Source of the DNA: Domibacillus aminovorans
Lineage (GTDB): Bacteria > Bacillota > Bacilli > Bacillales > Domibacillaceae
DNA: 64,000 nt
Direction of reading: 5' to 3'
NCBI RefSeq assembly: GCF_001643235.1
Contig: NZ_LQWY01000024.1
Location: 1-64,000, forward strand
Under the pieces are notes generated by a model that was given only the letters and a program-made list of their open reading frames with translations, did no database searches and was not told the DNA's origin. The position numbers and the translations under genes were made by a program. This document shows, piece after piece, positions 53,504 through 64,000 of the stretch. Positions within the stretch are counted from its first letter, which is position 1. Each line of letters starts with the position of its first letter.

Positions 53504-54424
53504 TTACAGTGTGCAGACAATTTCGGATTGACTCTTCTTGCGCTTCATAAGCTCAGGCAGGGCAATGCCGAACATCGTGATCCCCACACCAAGCCATTGC
53601 AGCCAGTTGACGGACTCATTCAGTACGACGTACGACATAATGACGGCCGTCGGCAGTTCAGCTGCACTCAAGATTGTAGCTAGTCCGCCGCCAACACGCG
53701 GTACGCCAATGGCATAGAACAACGGTGGAATGACGATACCGAAGAGAGCCAGCAGCAGCGCCCAAGGCAAAAGCCCTTCATGCAAAGAGCCATTTATAAG
53801 AAAATGCGGTGGAAACACCAACATAACGAGAATAAACGAGCCAGACAGCATAATCGTGCTTCGTGTGATCGGAACGACTTGTTTGGCTGTTTTTCCGCTA
53901 AACCAAATGAAGAACGCATAGGTAACAGCAGCCGACAAGCCAAGCGTAACACCTATCCAGGAAACTGCTTCCTGGCCCCCGCCCAAATAGCCGCTTGCCA
54001 TAATAATCCCCACAAACAAGATGATGAGCGATAAAATCTTATCTTTACCAGGACGTTTTCGTTCAACTACTGCTTCCAACAAGATGCCCATCCACGTAAA
54101 TTGAAACAGCAAGACAATCGCGAATGAAGCTGAAATATACTGGAGCGCTGCATAATAAAGCATTCCCGTTAAGCCTGTCGTCGTTCCTACGGCCATGAGC
54201 GATAGCGCTTGACGACTTGTTACATTAAATGTTTGCGACGCTGCGGGTTGCTTGGCGGATTTCGCGGCCACGAATACCAACGTCCACAGCATAATTACAC
54301 CGAAAAGGTTTTGGCTGCCGACGACATCGCCGACATGGAAACCAGACTCATAAGCCTTCTTTACAAAAGTAGATAATAAACCGAAGCTACATGCCCCAGC
54401 TAAAACAAATAAAATGTATTTCAT
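53504..54424 (-). CDS. EamA/DMT-family transporter
   Basis: 306 residues, ten membrane helices in two EamA repeats (second starts at SWIGVTLGLSAAVTYAFFIW), with the LSAAELPTAVIMSYVVLNE motif near the end. Drug/metabolite carriers of this type usually export amino acids or other metabolites. The start ATG 54424 overlaps the stop of the pirin fragment by four bases, so it was once translated as part of that operon. Confidence 0.88.
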   Translation of the reverse strand: MKYILFVLAGACSFGLLSTFVKKAYESGFHVGDVVGSQNLFGVIMLWTLVFVAAKSAKQPAASQTFNVTSRQALSLMAVGTTTGLTGMLYYAALQYISASFAIVLLFQFTWMGILLEAVVERKRPGKDKILSLIILFVGIIMASGYLGGGQEAVSWIGVTLGLSAAVTYAFFIWFSGKTAKQVVPITRSTIMLSGSFILVMLVFPPHFLINGSLHEGLLPWALLLALFGIVIPPLFYAIGVPRVGGGLATILSAAELPTAVIMSYVVLNESVNWLQWLGVGITMFGIALPELMKRKKSQSEIVCTL

Positions 54425-54666
54425 GATGCTTCTTTGTGTTCTAACTGGCCCTCCAGAACGATAGATACGACTTCCATGTTTTGGTGGAGGTGTATCCCAA
54501 AAACACGAAGACTTAATACAAAGTCATCATTCAAATCCCGCATGAGTCCAAAACTCGTCGTTTTAGGATCATGGTAATCTGCAAATGAGAAACTCCAGTT
54601 ACTTTTTAACCAACCAAATACAGCATGGTGCCGGGATGATACTGGAAATATTTGAATCATTGTCAC
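54421..54666 (-). pseudogene. N-terminal fragment of a pirin-like protein
   Basis: 81 residues: MIQIFPVSSRHHAVFGWLKS, SFSFADYHDP and EVVSIVLEGQLEHKEAS match the N-terminal third of pirin family dioxygenases, but the His-rich metal site is altered (GIHLHQNME) and the rest of the gene is missing. Its stop overlaps the EamA start. Confidence 0.75.
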
Positions 54667-54696
54667 ACCCCATTCCTTTTTTTTACTTCACGAACT

Positions 54697-54816
54697 TTAG
54701 AAGCTTTTGGCTAGTTCGAGCGCTTGTTGAATGGCTTTTTCTTTAATCGTAAGTGCTTGATCTGGTGCAGCTCCCATACTCTCGATATAAATAACATCGG
54801 TTTGCCATGAAGACCG
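54697..54816 (-). pseudogene. C-terminal scrap of an azoreductase
   Basis: About 40 codons ending at TAA 54697 read WQTDVIYIESMGAAPDQALT then IKEKAIQQALELAKSF, the usual C-terminus of FMN-dependent NADH-azoreductases. Nothing of the FMN domain is left. Confidence 0.65.
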
Positions 54817-54903
54817 GCCGCGGTATCTTCAATGGACATACAATTGTAAGAGCTATTCTAAAGCTTTTCTTATAGAATTTTACTATTCTCAGTAAGCTTC
54901 TCT

Positions 54904-55347
54904 TTACTCCTTTTCAGGGAACATCCCCGTGGAGATGGCGATTCGATTCCATGCATTAATGGTATTGATTGCCATAATGATTGCCACATATTCTGCCTCA
55001 TCCACGTGTGCCCGAACTCTTTCATACAAATCCTGCGGCACACCTTGCTCGGAAATACGGGTTACAGCTTCCGTAAGCTCAAGCACCACTCTTTCTTTGT
55101 CGGAATAAAAGGGTGCTTCGCGCCATGCGTTAAGTAAATAAATCCGCTGCTCCGTCTCGCCCATTTTCCGCGAATCCCGTGTATGCATGTCTATACAATA
55201 AGCACACCCGTTAATTTGTGATGCTCTGATTTTAATGAATTCATATAGCTTTGCATCCAACCCACTTGTCTTAATAAACCCTTCCAGCTTCATCATCGCC
55301 TGCAAAGCACCTGGGCTTGCACTGATATGATTTAATCTAACCTTCAT
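54904..55347 (-). CDS. AhpD-like carboxymuconolactone decarboxylase family protein (second copy)
   Basis: 147 residues, about 70% alike to the protein at 52327, with the same GCAYCIDMH redox motif and NAWREAPFY segment. Start ATG 55347 with GGAGGAGAT upstream; the longer frame to 55395 is unlikely. It is divergent from an Rrf2 regulator, a frequent arrangement for peroxide/NO-responsive genes, and is probably controlled by it. Confidence 0.9.
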   Translation of the reverse strand: MKVRLNHISASPGALQAMMKLEGFIKTSGLDAKLYEFIKIRASQINGCAYCIDMHTRDSRKMGETEQRIYLLNAWREAPFYSDKERVVLELTEAVTRISEQGVPQDLYERVRAHVDEAEYVAIIMAINTINAWNRIAISTGMFPEKE

Positions 55348-55500
55348 AGTAATCTCCTCCGTGAATAATAAATTTGATCTTGCCTCTATAAGCATATCGT
55401 CGACAATATGAATCGACGATTTACTATGACTATAATATAACTCTTTAATTTATGGCTGTCAACCAAAAATCATGAGTCATTTAGCTGAAAATACCCATAT

Positions 55501-55529
55501 TTGACAAAGGCTTTAAATCCACCTAAGAT
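55501..55529 (+). promoter_or_regulatory. Sigma-A promoter of the Rrf2 gene
   Basis: TTGACA (55501-55506), 17 bp, TAAGAT (55524-55529); 40 bases before the start codon. Confidence 0.7.
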
Positions 55530-55569
55530 GATTAATAACAACCTTTATATCTAGAAAGCAGGTGTTTGG

Positions 55570-56073
55570 ATGCAGTATAGTATTGGCGTTGAATATGGAC
55601 TGCATTGCTTGGTATATTTAATTGATATTCCTCCTGATTCTACAATTGGGATTAAAGAACTTTCCGCTTTTCAAGGTGTTTCCGAGACCTATCTTTCGAA
55701 GATTTTTAGTAAATTAACAAAAGCCGGTATCGTAAGTTCTGTCTCGGGTGTAAAAGGAGGCTATAAATTAGCTAAGTCTCCTGCAGATATTTCTTTTTGG
55801 GATGTAGTTGAAGCTGTTGAAGGTGCTACCCCCATTTTTCAATGTAAGAACATCAAAAATAATAGCTATCTATGCCGTGATGAAGACTATGCAGCATGCG
55901 CTCTAGCTTCTCCCTGTGTGATTAATTTAGCTATGCTCGAAGCAGAAGATAGCATGCGCAATGTTCTACGTAACAAGTCACTTACTTGGTTGAATGAAGA
56001 GCTTGATCGCGTATTAACCCCACAATCGCGCAAAGATACTCGTGAATATTTTGCTAATAGCAACAATGTTTAA
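55570..56073 (+). CDS. Rrf2-family transcriptional regulator
   Basis: 167 residues with winged helix-turn-helix (IGIKELSAFQGVSETYLSKI, GVKGGYKLAKSP) and a C-terminal region with four Cys (FQCKN, LCRDEDYAACALASPC), so an Fe-S or thiol sensor is plausible, as in NsrR/IscR relatives. Start ATG 55570 follows AGCAGGTG. Divergent from the AhpD-like gene. Confidence 0.88.
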   Translation: MQYSIGVEYGLHCLVYLIDIPPDSTIGIKELSAFQGVSETYLSKIFSKLTKAGIVSSVSGVKGGYKLAKSPADISFWDVVEAVEGATPIFQCKNIKNNSYLCRDEDYAACALASPCVINLAMLEAEDSMRNVLRNKSLTWLNEELDRVLTPQSRKDTREYFANSNNV

Positions 56074-56085
56074 TGGTGAATTTAA

Positions 56086-56538
56086 ATGGGAAAGTTGGAA
56101 TCCTATTCAAGGCAAAATCGTTTGGCTACAGCACTCCGTGAAATGGGTAGGATTGAAAAAACTATCTTCATATTAGACTATATTTCAAATGAAACGATAC
56201 GTCGTCGAATTCAACGAGGATTAAACATAGGTGAGGCTATGAATGCCTTAGCCAGAGCCTTATTTTTTAGAAAACGAGGCGAACTCAGGGAAAGAGCACT
56301 ACAAGACCAGCTTCAATGAGCAAGTGCTTTATACATATTAATTAATGCGATAAACGTTTGGAACACGGTTTACCTCACCGAAGCAACAAAAGTCATGAGT
56401 GAAAAGGGGATATTACAAGATCAGATGTTAAAACATATCTCGCCATTAGCCTGGGAGCATATTAACTTTTTAGGAGAGTACAATTTTGATATAAAAAGAA
56501 TGACGGGACTCAACTCTTTAAGACCTTTAGATCGATAA
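56086..56538 (+). pseudogene. C-terminal remnant of a Tn3-family transposase
   Basis: From about 56110 it reads LATALREMGRIEKTIFILDY, RRRIQRGLNIGEAMNALARA and ELRERALQDQLQ, then a TGA (56317) and, in frame, ASALYILINAINVWNTVYLT, ISPLAWEHINFLGEYNF and LRPLDR to the stop at 56538. That is the last ~145 residues of TnpA, with one nonsense codon. The 38 bp Tn3-type end is not next to it. Confidence 0.85.
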
Positions 56539-56632
56539 AATCCTGAACCGGTACCCTTAGAGTAAGGGATATCGGTTTTTATGGTAAAAAATGTCTCATA
56601 ATGGGTTTTATGTCAAAATGTTGGTGGTACCC

Positions 56633-57978
56633 CATGCCCATCAAGCTAACAACGTAAACGGCTAGCGACGCAATGATTCTTGCATTGAATTTGGCGAGTG
56701 CTAGAAAAATAGACATGACAAAGAAGCCTTGTAAAAAGGCACTTTTTTCGCTAGGCTGCTCGTCTTTGATGCACCGTCTTTAATGTTTTTACATTCGTCA
56801 ATTTCAAAGAACGACTTCCATGTTTTAAACAACATCTCAATCTGCCAACGTAATGAATACAAAGGATGCACATAGTCAGTTGACACTTCTTCTGGCGATG
56901 TATTCGTCATATACACATTCATCCCCATCAAACGCTTGCTTTTATCTTTCATGATGATGCCTTTCTTCTTTTCACGTATTGTTTGGTTTTTCAGACGTCT
57001 TTGCGTTTGAGTGTCTGTTAACCGATGAATGATGACACGTGCCCTGAGCTTCTGATTTTGACCAATATACGCTTCTGGAATTTCCACCGTCTCCCCCCAT
57101 ATGCTAACTCACTCATCATGTGTACCATATCGAGCTGAATATATTCCGTTTGCTTTTTGAGCGTGCCGTTTTTGAAGTACTCCGGCTCAGGATTCTGGAT
57201 ATAAATACGTGTATTCAACTTCAAACGAGAAATATAGTAAGCCCCTTTGTCTTGAATGGCTTGTAAGTCACGTAAATCGAAATAGCCGAGGTCACGTAAG
57301 CACAAATCACGTGCTTTAACGGATTTAAGACAAATCGTACCGTATGTTTTATCATTGTTTTTCCCTGGACCCAGTTGTACGTTTAAAAATTGTCCACCTA
57401 GTAAATCGTATTCTAATTGAATTTTCACACCCGCGGTGTTACTGCTTCCGCCTGAGCCTTGATAGTCGGTTGCGAACGTATCAGGTAGCTGAAAAACGGT
57501 GGCATCTAGAATACGAATACGTTCAAAGGTAGAAAACATGTGTGAAGAGAGCGATTGTGTCGCACATAGTTTTTGCGTCAGGAGCGAAGTAAATACTTCT
57601 CGAAGAAAGGCGACAGCTTCGATATTAAAACGTTGATTCAGCCCTTCTGGGCTCATGAGTACACCTGTCGAAGCCTCTAAACGACTACATAATTGTGTAA
57701 GCGATGTACTTGCGACTTCCTGACTAAGCCAGACACAAAGGGCAATAAGCTCATTGGCTTGATACTTACTATCTCGCTTGACAAAACCAGTTTCTTTCGC
57801 CATTTTCTGTAGGATGGCCGGTGATAAAAAACGTTGTAGTTCTTGTGCGAAAAGTGTGAGTTCTTCCGAAATGACATCGTTCATCAAAAAAACACCATCC
57901 TTCCTCGTAAATTTCTTACGATAAGGATGGTGTTTTTTCGTTTTGGGGGTATGATTTTAACTTAGCTTGATGGCGATG
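56633..57978 (-). mobile_element. IS231-like (IS4 family) element, defective
   Basis: Ends CATGCCCATCAAGCTAA (56633-56649) and TTAGCTTGATGGCGATG (57962-57978) are imperfect inverted repeats typical of IS231. The minus strand transposase starts at about 57884 (MNDVISEELTLFAQELQRFL) and carries the DDE core (RILDATVFQLP; later LYSLRWQIEMLFKTWKS). It is split near 57090, where a run of six G should be seven (ELAYGG to ETVEIPEAYIG), and its C-terminus is truncated after FEIDECKN. A stem of AAAAACACCATCCTT / AAGGATGGTGTTTTT lies inside the right end. Confidence 0.85.
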
Positions 57979-58134
57979 TGGCGGTACCCCTGTAACCCCT
58001 ACTAAATCGCATTTGTCACATACATTTTCTGACTGGTCATTAACATCATCACCGCACACAAGACATTCGCGGAAATACTGCGCAACGTCTGCCCAACATA
58101 AATCAGATTCAAGTGAGTAACCTTCTTTGATCAT
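57916..58134 (-). CDS. Small zinc-ribbon protein truncated by the IS
   Basis: The first ~46 residues (MIKEGYSLESDLCWADVAQY, then CLVCGDD and CDKC) belong to a small zinc-ribbon protein that I do not recognise. From VTGVPPHRHQ onward the sequence comes from the IS231-like end, so the original C-terminus was lost by insertion. ATG 58134 has a poor binding site. Confidence 0.5.
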   Translation of the reverse strand: MIKEGYSLESDLCWADVAQYFRECLVCGDDVNDQSENVCDKCDLVGVTGVPPHRHQAKLKSYPQNEKTPSLS

Positions 58135-58195
58135 TTTCTTTTTACCTCTTCCTCCGAAAATTTACGGGCAAAGATTTCATTTTTAATAGCGGTTT

Positions 58196-58390
58196 TCATA
58201 ATTGAAGCTCTCCCTTTTTTCGATATTGGATGTATAAAGCCCATAATGGGACTAGTGATGCCCTTATGTAATTCATTTTTTTTACCCTCTCATTACATTC
58301 ATAGCAATCAAAATACTCATATTCTTCAAGTTCATCCTCTTCTACATTCGCTCCATATTCAGGATAAAAATTAATCATTTCTTCGCTCAT
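58196..58390 (-). CDS. Small hypothetical protein with CXXC
   Basis: 64 residues: acidic first half (ANVEEDELEEYEYF), a CYEC pair and a basic C-terminal helix. Function unknown. AAAGAGA precedes ATG 58390. Together with the neighbour it resembles small phage or plasmid proteins. Confidence 0.5.
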   Translation of the reverse strand: MSEEMINFYPEYGANVEEDELEEYEYFDCYECNERVKKMNYIRASLVPLWALYIQYRKKGELQL

Positions 58391-58523
58391 TTCGCTATCT
58401 CTTTATTAATTTGATATATTATTTTTTTGAATTTTGCACATTATGTTACTTGTATTGAAAAAGGAAACCCCACAGGATCTCCTTTTTTTCAGTTTAGTAT
58501 CATACCCTTTTTTAATTTGTAAA

Positions 58524-58746
58524 CAAAGCCTTTGACCACTATGAAAAAGGTGAAAATATCCCTGTAATAGAAATTGATAGTGATCGAGAAGCCCTTCCCT
58601 TCTGGTTCAATCAGCCAGAAATAGAAACAATAGACTTGCCGAAAGATGATTTTGAAGAAGAAAGATATGCCTTATACAGAGAACTCAATTTGAGCGATGA
58701 AGAAATTGAAATACGTGAAGAAAAAATTAAAGCCACACTGTCCTAG
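58524..58746 (+). pseudogene. C-terminal remnant of an unknown gene
   Basis: Open in frame up to TAG 58746: FVNKAFDHYEKGENIPVIEI, LPFWFNQPEIETIDLPKDDF, LNLSDEEIEIREEKIK. Acidic, coil-forming end, no start codon or binding site found. Looks like real coding sequence whose 5' part has been lost. Family not recognised. Confidence 0.45.
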
Positions 58747-58754
58747 TGTAGCTT

Positions 58755-58840
58755 TAAAATAAAGTTTGATTAAAAACACTCCAAAAATCTGTTTATAACA
58801 TCAAATAAAAATACTCCATTTTGAAAAAAGATTGATCAAA
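58755..58840. repeat. Dispersed intergenic repeat, short copy
   Basis: AAATAAAGTTTGATTAAA and TTTTGAAAAAAGATTGATCA align with the copies at 6888 and 46367 but the middle and the end are missing. Confidence 0.55.
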
Positions 58841-58879
58841 AGATGTTTATTGTGTTAATCATGGAAAGGAGAGATTTTG

Positions 58880-59116
58880 ATGAAAAAGCATACGATACTC
58901 ATTTCTTTCTTAACGATAGTGTCCCTTTTGCTAGTCGCCTGTCAACTAGAACCAAAACGATCCGAAGCTAAGATTCATGGGGACCTTCCGTCTTCCAAAG
59001 AGGGAATTACAATTACATCCTGTGTTTTATCGTTTATCTCTTTTTTAGAGGGGAATTTTTCTAATGTGGCATATTACTTGTATTCATCATTTAAATCGTG
59101 TACGATTAAATTGTGA
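58880..59116 (+). CDS. Truncated lipoprotein
   Basis: ATG 58880 (GGAAAGGAG upstream) opens a lipoprotein signal, MKKHTILISFLTIVSLLLVA with Cys in LVAC, then QLEPKRSEAKIHGDLPSSKE. After about residue 47 the sequence turns into an unrelated hydrophobic stretch that runs into the ohr promoter. So only the N-terminus of the original protein remains. Product unknown. Confidence 0.5.
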   Translation: MKKHTILISFLTIVSLLLVACQLEPKRSEAKIHGDLPSSKEGITITSCVLSFISFLEGNFSNVAYYLYSSFKSCTIKL

Positions 59117-59123
59117 ACGATTT
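59078..59123 (+). promoter_or_regulatory. ohr promoter with OhrR-type operator
   Basis: TTGTAT (59078-59083), 17 bp, TACGAT (59101-59106). AAATCGT (59093-59099) and ACGATTT (59117-59123) are inverted arms, and AATCGT-GT-ACGATT lies over the -10 box. A thiol-based MarR-type repressor would bind here; no ohrR gene is in view. Confidence 0.6.
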
Positions 59124-59151
59124 AAATGAAACAAAAAAAGGAGTTTTTTAC

Positions 59152-59571
59152 ATGAAACCACTTTATGAAACAACGATCATTAACACAGGCGGCCGCGAGG
59201 GAGAAGTGCATTCACCGGACAATATTTTCAACATTGATGTCGCCAAACCGGCAGCACTCGGCGGCAATGCCACAACTGCAACAAACCCGGAGCAGCTGTT
59301 TGCGGCAGGATACAGTGCGTGCTTTAATAGTGCGCTTGAGCTTATGCTGGAGCAGGGAAAAGTTGACTTTTCAAGCAGTGAAGTAACGGCGACTGTTTCT
59401 CTTTACCCGGATAAAGAAGATAAAGGTGTTAAACTTGGCGTCAAGCTCGAAGTAACGATTGAAGGCGTTGACCATGCCGTGGCGGAAGAATATGTGAATA
59501 AAGCGCATCACTTCTGCCCGTACTCAAAAGCGATCAGTGGCAATGTTGATGTTGAAATTTCCGTAAAATAA
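59152..59571 (+). CDS. ohr: Organic hydroperoxide resistance protein Ohr
   Basis: 139 residues, OsmC/Ohr family thiol peroxidase that reduces organic hydroperoxides. The two catalytic cysteines are in SACFNSALELM and HHFCPYSKA. ATG 59152 has AAGGAG 9 bases upstream; the longer frame from 59113 overlaps the operator. GC and codon use are higher than in the neighbours, suggesting recent arrival. A gpx remnant follows, as in Bacillus strains with an ohr-gpx pair. Confidence 0.93.
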   Translation: MKPLYETTIINTGGREGEVHSPDNIFNIDVAKPAALGGNATTATNPEQLFAAGYSACFNSALELMLEQGKVDFSSSEVTATVSLYPDKEDKGVKLGVKLEVTIEGVDHAVAEEYVNKAHHFCPYSKAISGNVDVEISVK

Positions 59572-59585
59572 AAGGAGGTTTCTCA

Positions 59586-59657
59586 ATGGAATCAGTCTAC
59601 AATTTTGAAGTGAAAAAACCAAACGGGGAAATGGCGTCACTTAATACTGAGCGCTAG
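59586..59657 (+). pseudogene. N-terminal scrap of glutathione peroxidase
   Basis: AGGAGGTTTC precedes ATG 59586; MESVYNFEVKKPNGEMASLN matches the start of BsaA-type glutathione peroxidases, then TAG at 59655. No catalytic Cys is left. Confidence 0.65.
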
Positions 59658-59806
59658 TTTTATATTCCACCAAAAAAAACAGAGGACCGAAAATGGTAAG
59701 TAGTTCAGTTTTGAAGTAGAAAAACTGAAATATCATTAAAAAAATACACCAAAATAGCAATGTTTTGATGTATGAAATCTCCATTAAATTAGCACTTGTT
59801 TTATAC

Positions 59807-59835
59807 AAAAAAAGCACCCCAAAAGGTGCTTTTTT
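59807..59835. terminator. Bidirectional terminator
   Basis: AAAAAAGCACC and GGTGCTTTTTT around CCAAAA. It serves the ohr side and the converging membrane protein gene. Confidence 0.85.
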
Positions 59836-59840
59836 GTCAT

Positions 59841-60128
59841 TTAATTGTTAGATGGATGAACGCCTTCCGAAAGTGACTTTGTAAAGAACCCTGCAATTAG
59901 GGTTATAATACCTCCAACTAATAGGACTAAATTAAAAACCATTAAACTTGCCACACCTTCAAGGGCTTTCCATTCTCCGAGAATCGGAACAAGCATCGGA
60001 TAACTAATGATTGAGACTACAATTAATACAAGACCAACTGTTATTCTCGCTTTTTTGTTCTGTTTAGACAACCATAAACTAATGCCAATGACAAATATGG
60101 CTATCAATATTAGAATAATCGCCAACAT
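59841..60128 (-). CDS. Three-helix hypothetical membrane protein
   Basis: 95 residues with three membrane helices (2-20, 30-48, 62-85) and a short polar tail. Similar in style to small Bacillus membrane proteins of unknown role. Good start (GGGAGGGAATT). Lies 95 bases downstream of rph on the same strand. Confidence 0.6.
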   Translation of the reverse strand: MLAIILILIAIFVIGISLWLSKQNKKARITVGLVLIVVSIISYPMLVPILGEWKALEGVASLMVFNLVLLVGGIITLIAGFFTKSLSEGVHPSNN

Positions 60129-60223
60129 TTTAATTCCCTCCCATATCTTTTATATTTAAACAACTAATCAATAATGATTCTCCTAATTCGAATGCTCTTC
60201 TTTTATGATCTAAATGTAACGAA

Positions 60224-63280
<3,057 letters not shown>

Positions 63281-63472
63281 TTATAAACTGATTTTCGGAT
63301 TGTTGTAAAGTGTTGCGTTGCTAACTCCCGATTCACTTGCTACACTATTAAAGTTTATGCTTTCTTTCGCTTTTATAAGACGTTTTATAGCTTCATCGAC
63401 TTTTTAAAAAGTATTTGCTTTTCTTTTTTCATGAAGCTGTTTTAAATGCTCTCTACGGTCATATTTAGCCAT
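63281..63472 (-). pseudogene. Tn554-type TnpC (DUF6262) remnant
   Basis: ATG 63472 (CAAGGTG upstream) gives MAKYDRREHLKQLHEKRKAN, then a TAA at codon 24 and, in frame, KVDEAIKRLIKAKESINFNS and SGVSNATLYNNPKISL up to the stop at 63281. This is the N-terminal helix-turn-helix part of the TnpC accessory protein of Tn554-like transposons. The C-terminus and the tnpA/tnpB genes are missing. Confidence 0.7.
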
Positions 63473-63578
63473 TTGTAACACCTTGCTTTCGTTTAATCCG
63501 TTCTAATCGTCCAAAGATAATATTAAATGCAACATAATTTCTTTTATATTGCATCTGCTGAAAAACAATTACTATAAA

Positions 63579-63609
63579 AAATAAGCTACGAAAGGCTCGT
63601 AGCTTATTT
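63579..63609. terminator. Bidirectional terminator
   Basis: Perfect 13 bp arms AAATAAGCTACGA (63579-63591) and TCGTAGCTTATTT (63597-63609). Confidence 0.8.
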
Positions 63610-63623
63610 CTGCTGATCAACTA

Positions 63624-64000
63624 TTAATTGAAAAAATGCGAGATATATTCTTGTTCTTCAGCTTCGCTTTTCTTCGTTATTTTGTCACCAGTATAGACAC
63701 CATTATTATAAAGACCCAAAAGGAACTCAACTTCTTTTGTTATATTGTCAAAGTTTCCTTCCAGCCATCTGTTCAAGATACTTTCGTAGTCATATCCATC
63801 AGTGCTAGTGTTTCTAGAGATGTCAATAGAACCAAGACTTTGCTTTAAATATGTTATATTCTCTTTGGTCATTTGAATACGGTTTATACTGTTCGGATCG
63901 ATGGCCCGAGGAGTAAATTGTTCATCGCCAAAGTTAACCTTTTGCAAAGACATATGTCCCATTATGGAGTTTAAAGTATCCTCATCTTTTATTTCCCCAA
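63624..64000 (-). CDS. DUF6241-like protein, 3' part
   Basis: Open on the minus strand from the right edge of the window to the stop at 63624; the ATG at 63962 is internal, because in-frame sequence (EIKDEDTLNSIMGHMSLQK) continues upstream to the edge. Features are the repeated short motif IMGHMSLQKV and YESILNRWLEGNFDN, as in Bacillus proteins of the DUF6241 type, usually secreted or membrane-anchored with unknown role. A terminator follows. Confidence 0.6.
   Translation of the reverse strand, partial: GEIKDEDTLNSIMGHMSLQKVNFGDEQFTPRAIDPNSINRIQMTKENITYLKQSLGSIDISRNTSTDGYDYESILNRWLEGNFDNITKEVEFLLGLYNNGVYTGDKITKKSEAEEQEYISHFFN

Overview
The window looks like an accessory, heavily rearranged stretch of a low-GC, endospore-forming Bacillaceae chromosome (or large plasmid). 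Pointers are a GerA-type germinant receptor operon, a Spo0E-like phosphatase, a class D beta-lactamase of the Bacillus type, HelD, Gram-positive ribosome binding sites throughout, and insertion sequences typical of Bacillus (IS1182, IS6/IS240-like, IS231-like, IS3). I cannot name the species. Frameshifted and truncated genes are unusually common.

Layout. 1-1.7 kb: a complete IS1182-family element. 1.9-11 kb: DUF2089/SHOCT-type operon, class D beta-lactamase, a broken SLH protein, an alpha/beta hydrolase, a LysE exporter and an MFS pump divergent from a SufR-like regulator, separated by dispersed hairpin repeats. 12-20.6 kb: helD, a frameshifted LysR gene with an APC amino-acid permease, IS6 debris and a MATE pump. 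20.6-36.4 kb: the core of the window, described below. 36.6-40.7 kb: gerA-gerC-gerB. 40.8-50.7 kb: broken MEDS and Nudix genes, an HD-domain protein with LysR, a DoxX/MarR/FMN-reductase stress group, an IS6 remnant, and an SDR/MFS pair with TetR and two matching operators. 50.7-59.7 kb: transposon debris (IS3, Tn3 tnpA, IS231-like), two AhpD-like proteins with an Rrf2 regulator, EamA, ohr, and truncated pirin, azoreductase and gpx genes. 59.8-64 kb: rifampin phosphotransferase, a Tn554-type tnpC remnant and the 3' part of a DUF6241-like gene.

The most interesting system is a sigma-54 urease regulon. A 967-residue activator (23022-25925) joins a solute-binding-protein fold of the amide/urea-receptor type, without signal peptide, to GAF-like and PAS-like regions, an AAA+ sigma-54 interaction domain with an intact GAFTGA loop and a Fis helix-turn-helix. 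About 10 kb away, on the opposite strand, lies a urease cluster in the order ureD-ureF-ureA-ureB-ureC-ureE-ureG followed by a urea channel and a nickel permease. Upstream of ureD the sequence TGGCACG-N4-TTGC, a perfect sigma-54 promoter, occurs three times in a ~200 bp tandem repeat, preceded by an array of TGAACA-type half sites. The same promoter plus array occurs once more at 21.77-22.03 kb, in front of a decayed nickel/peptide ABC transporter. I infer that the activator senses urea, a related amide or another small ligand in the cytoplasm and drives urease; this link is inference. The urease genes carry scars: a 399 bp duplication in ureF, and a second ureB 3' end plus a spo0E-like gene between ureB and ureC. 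UreC is divergent next to the active site.
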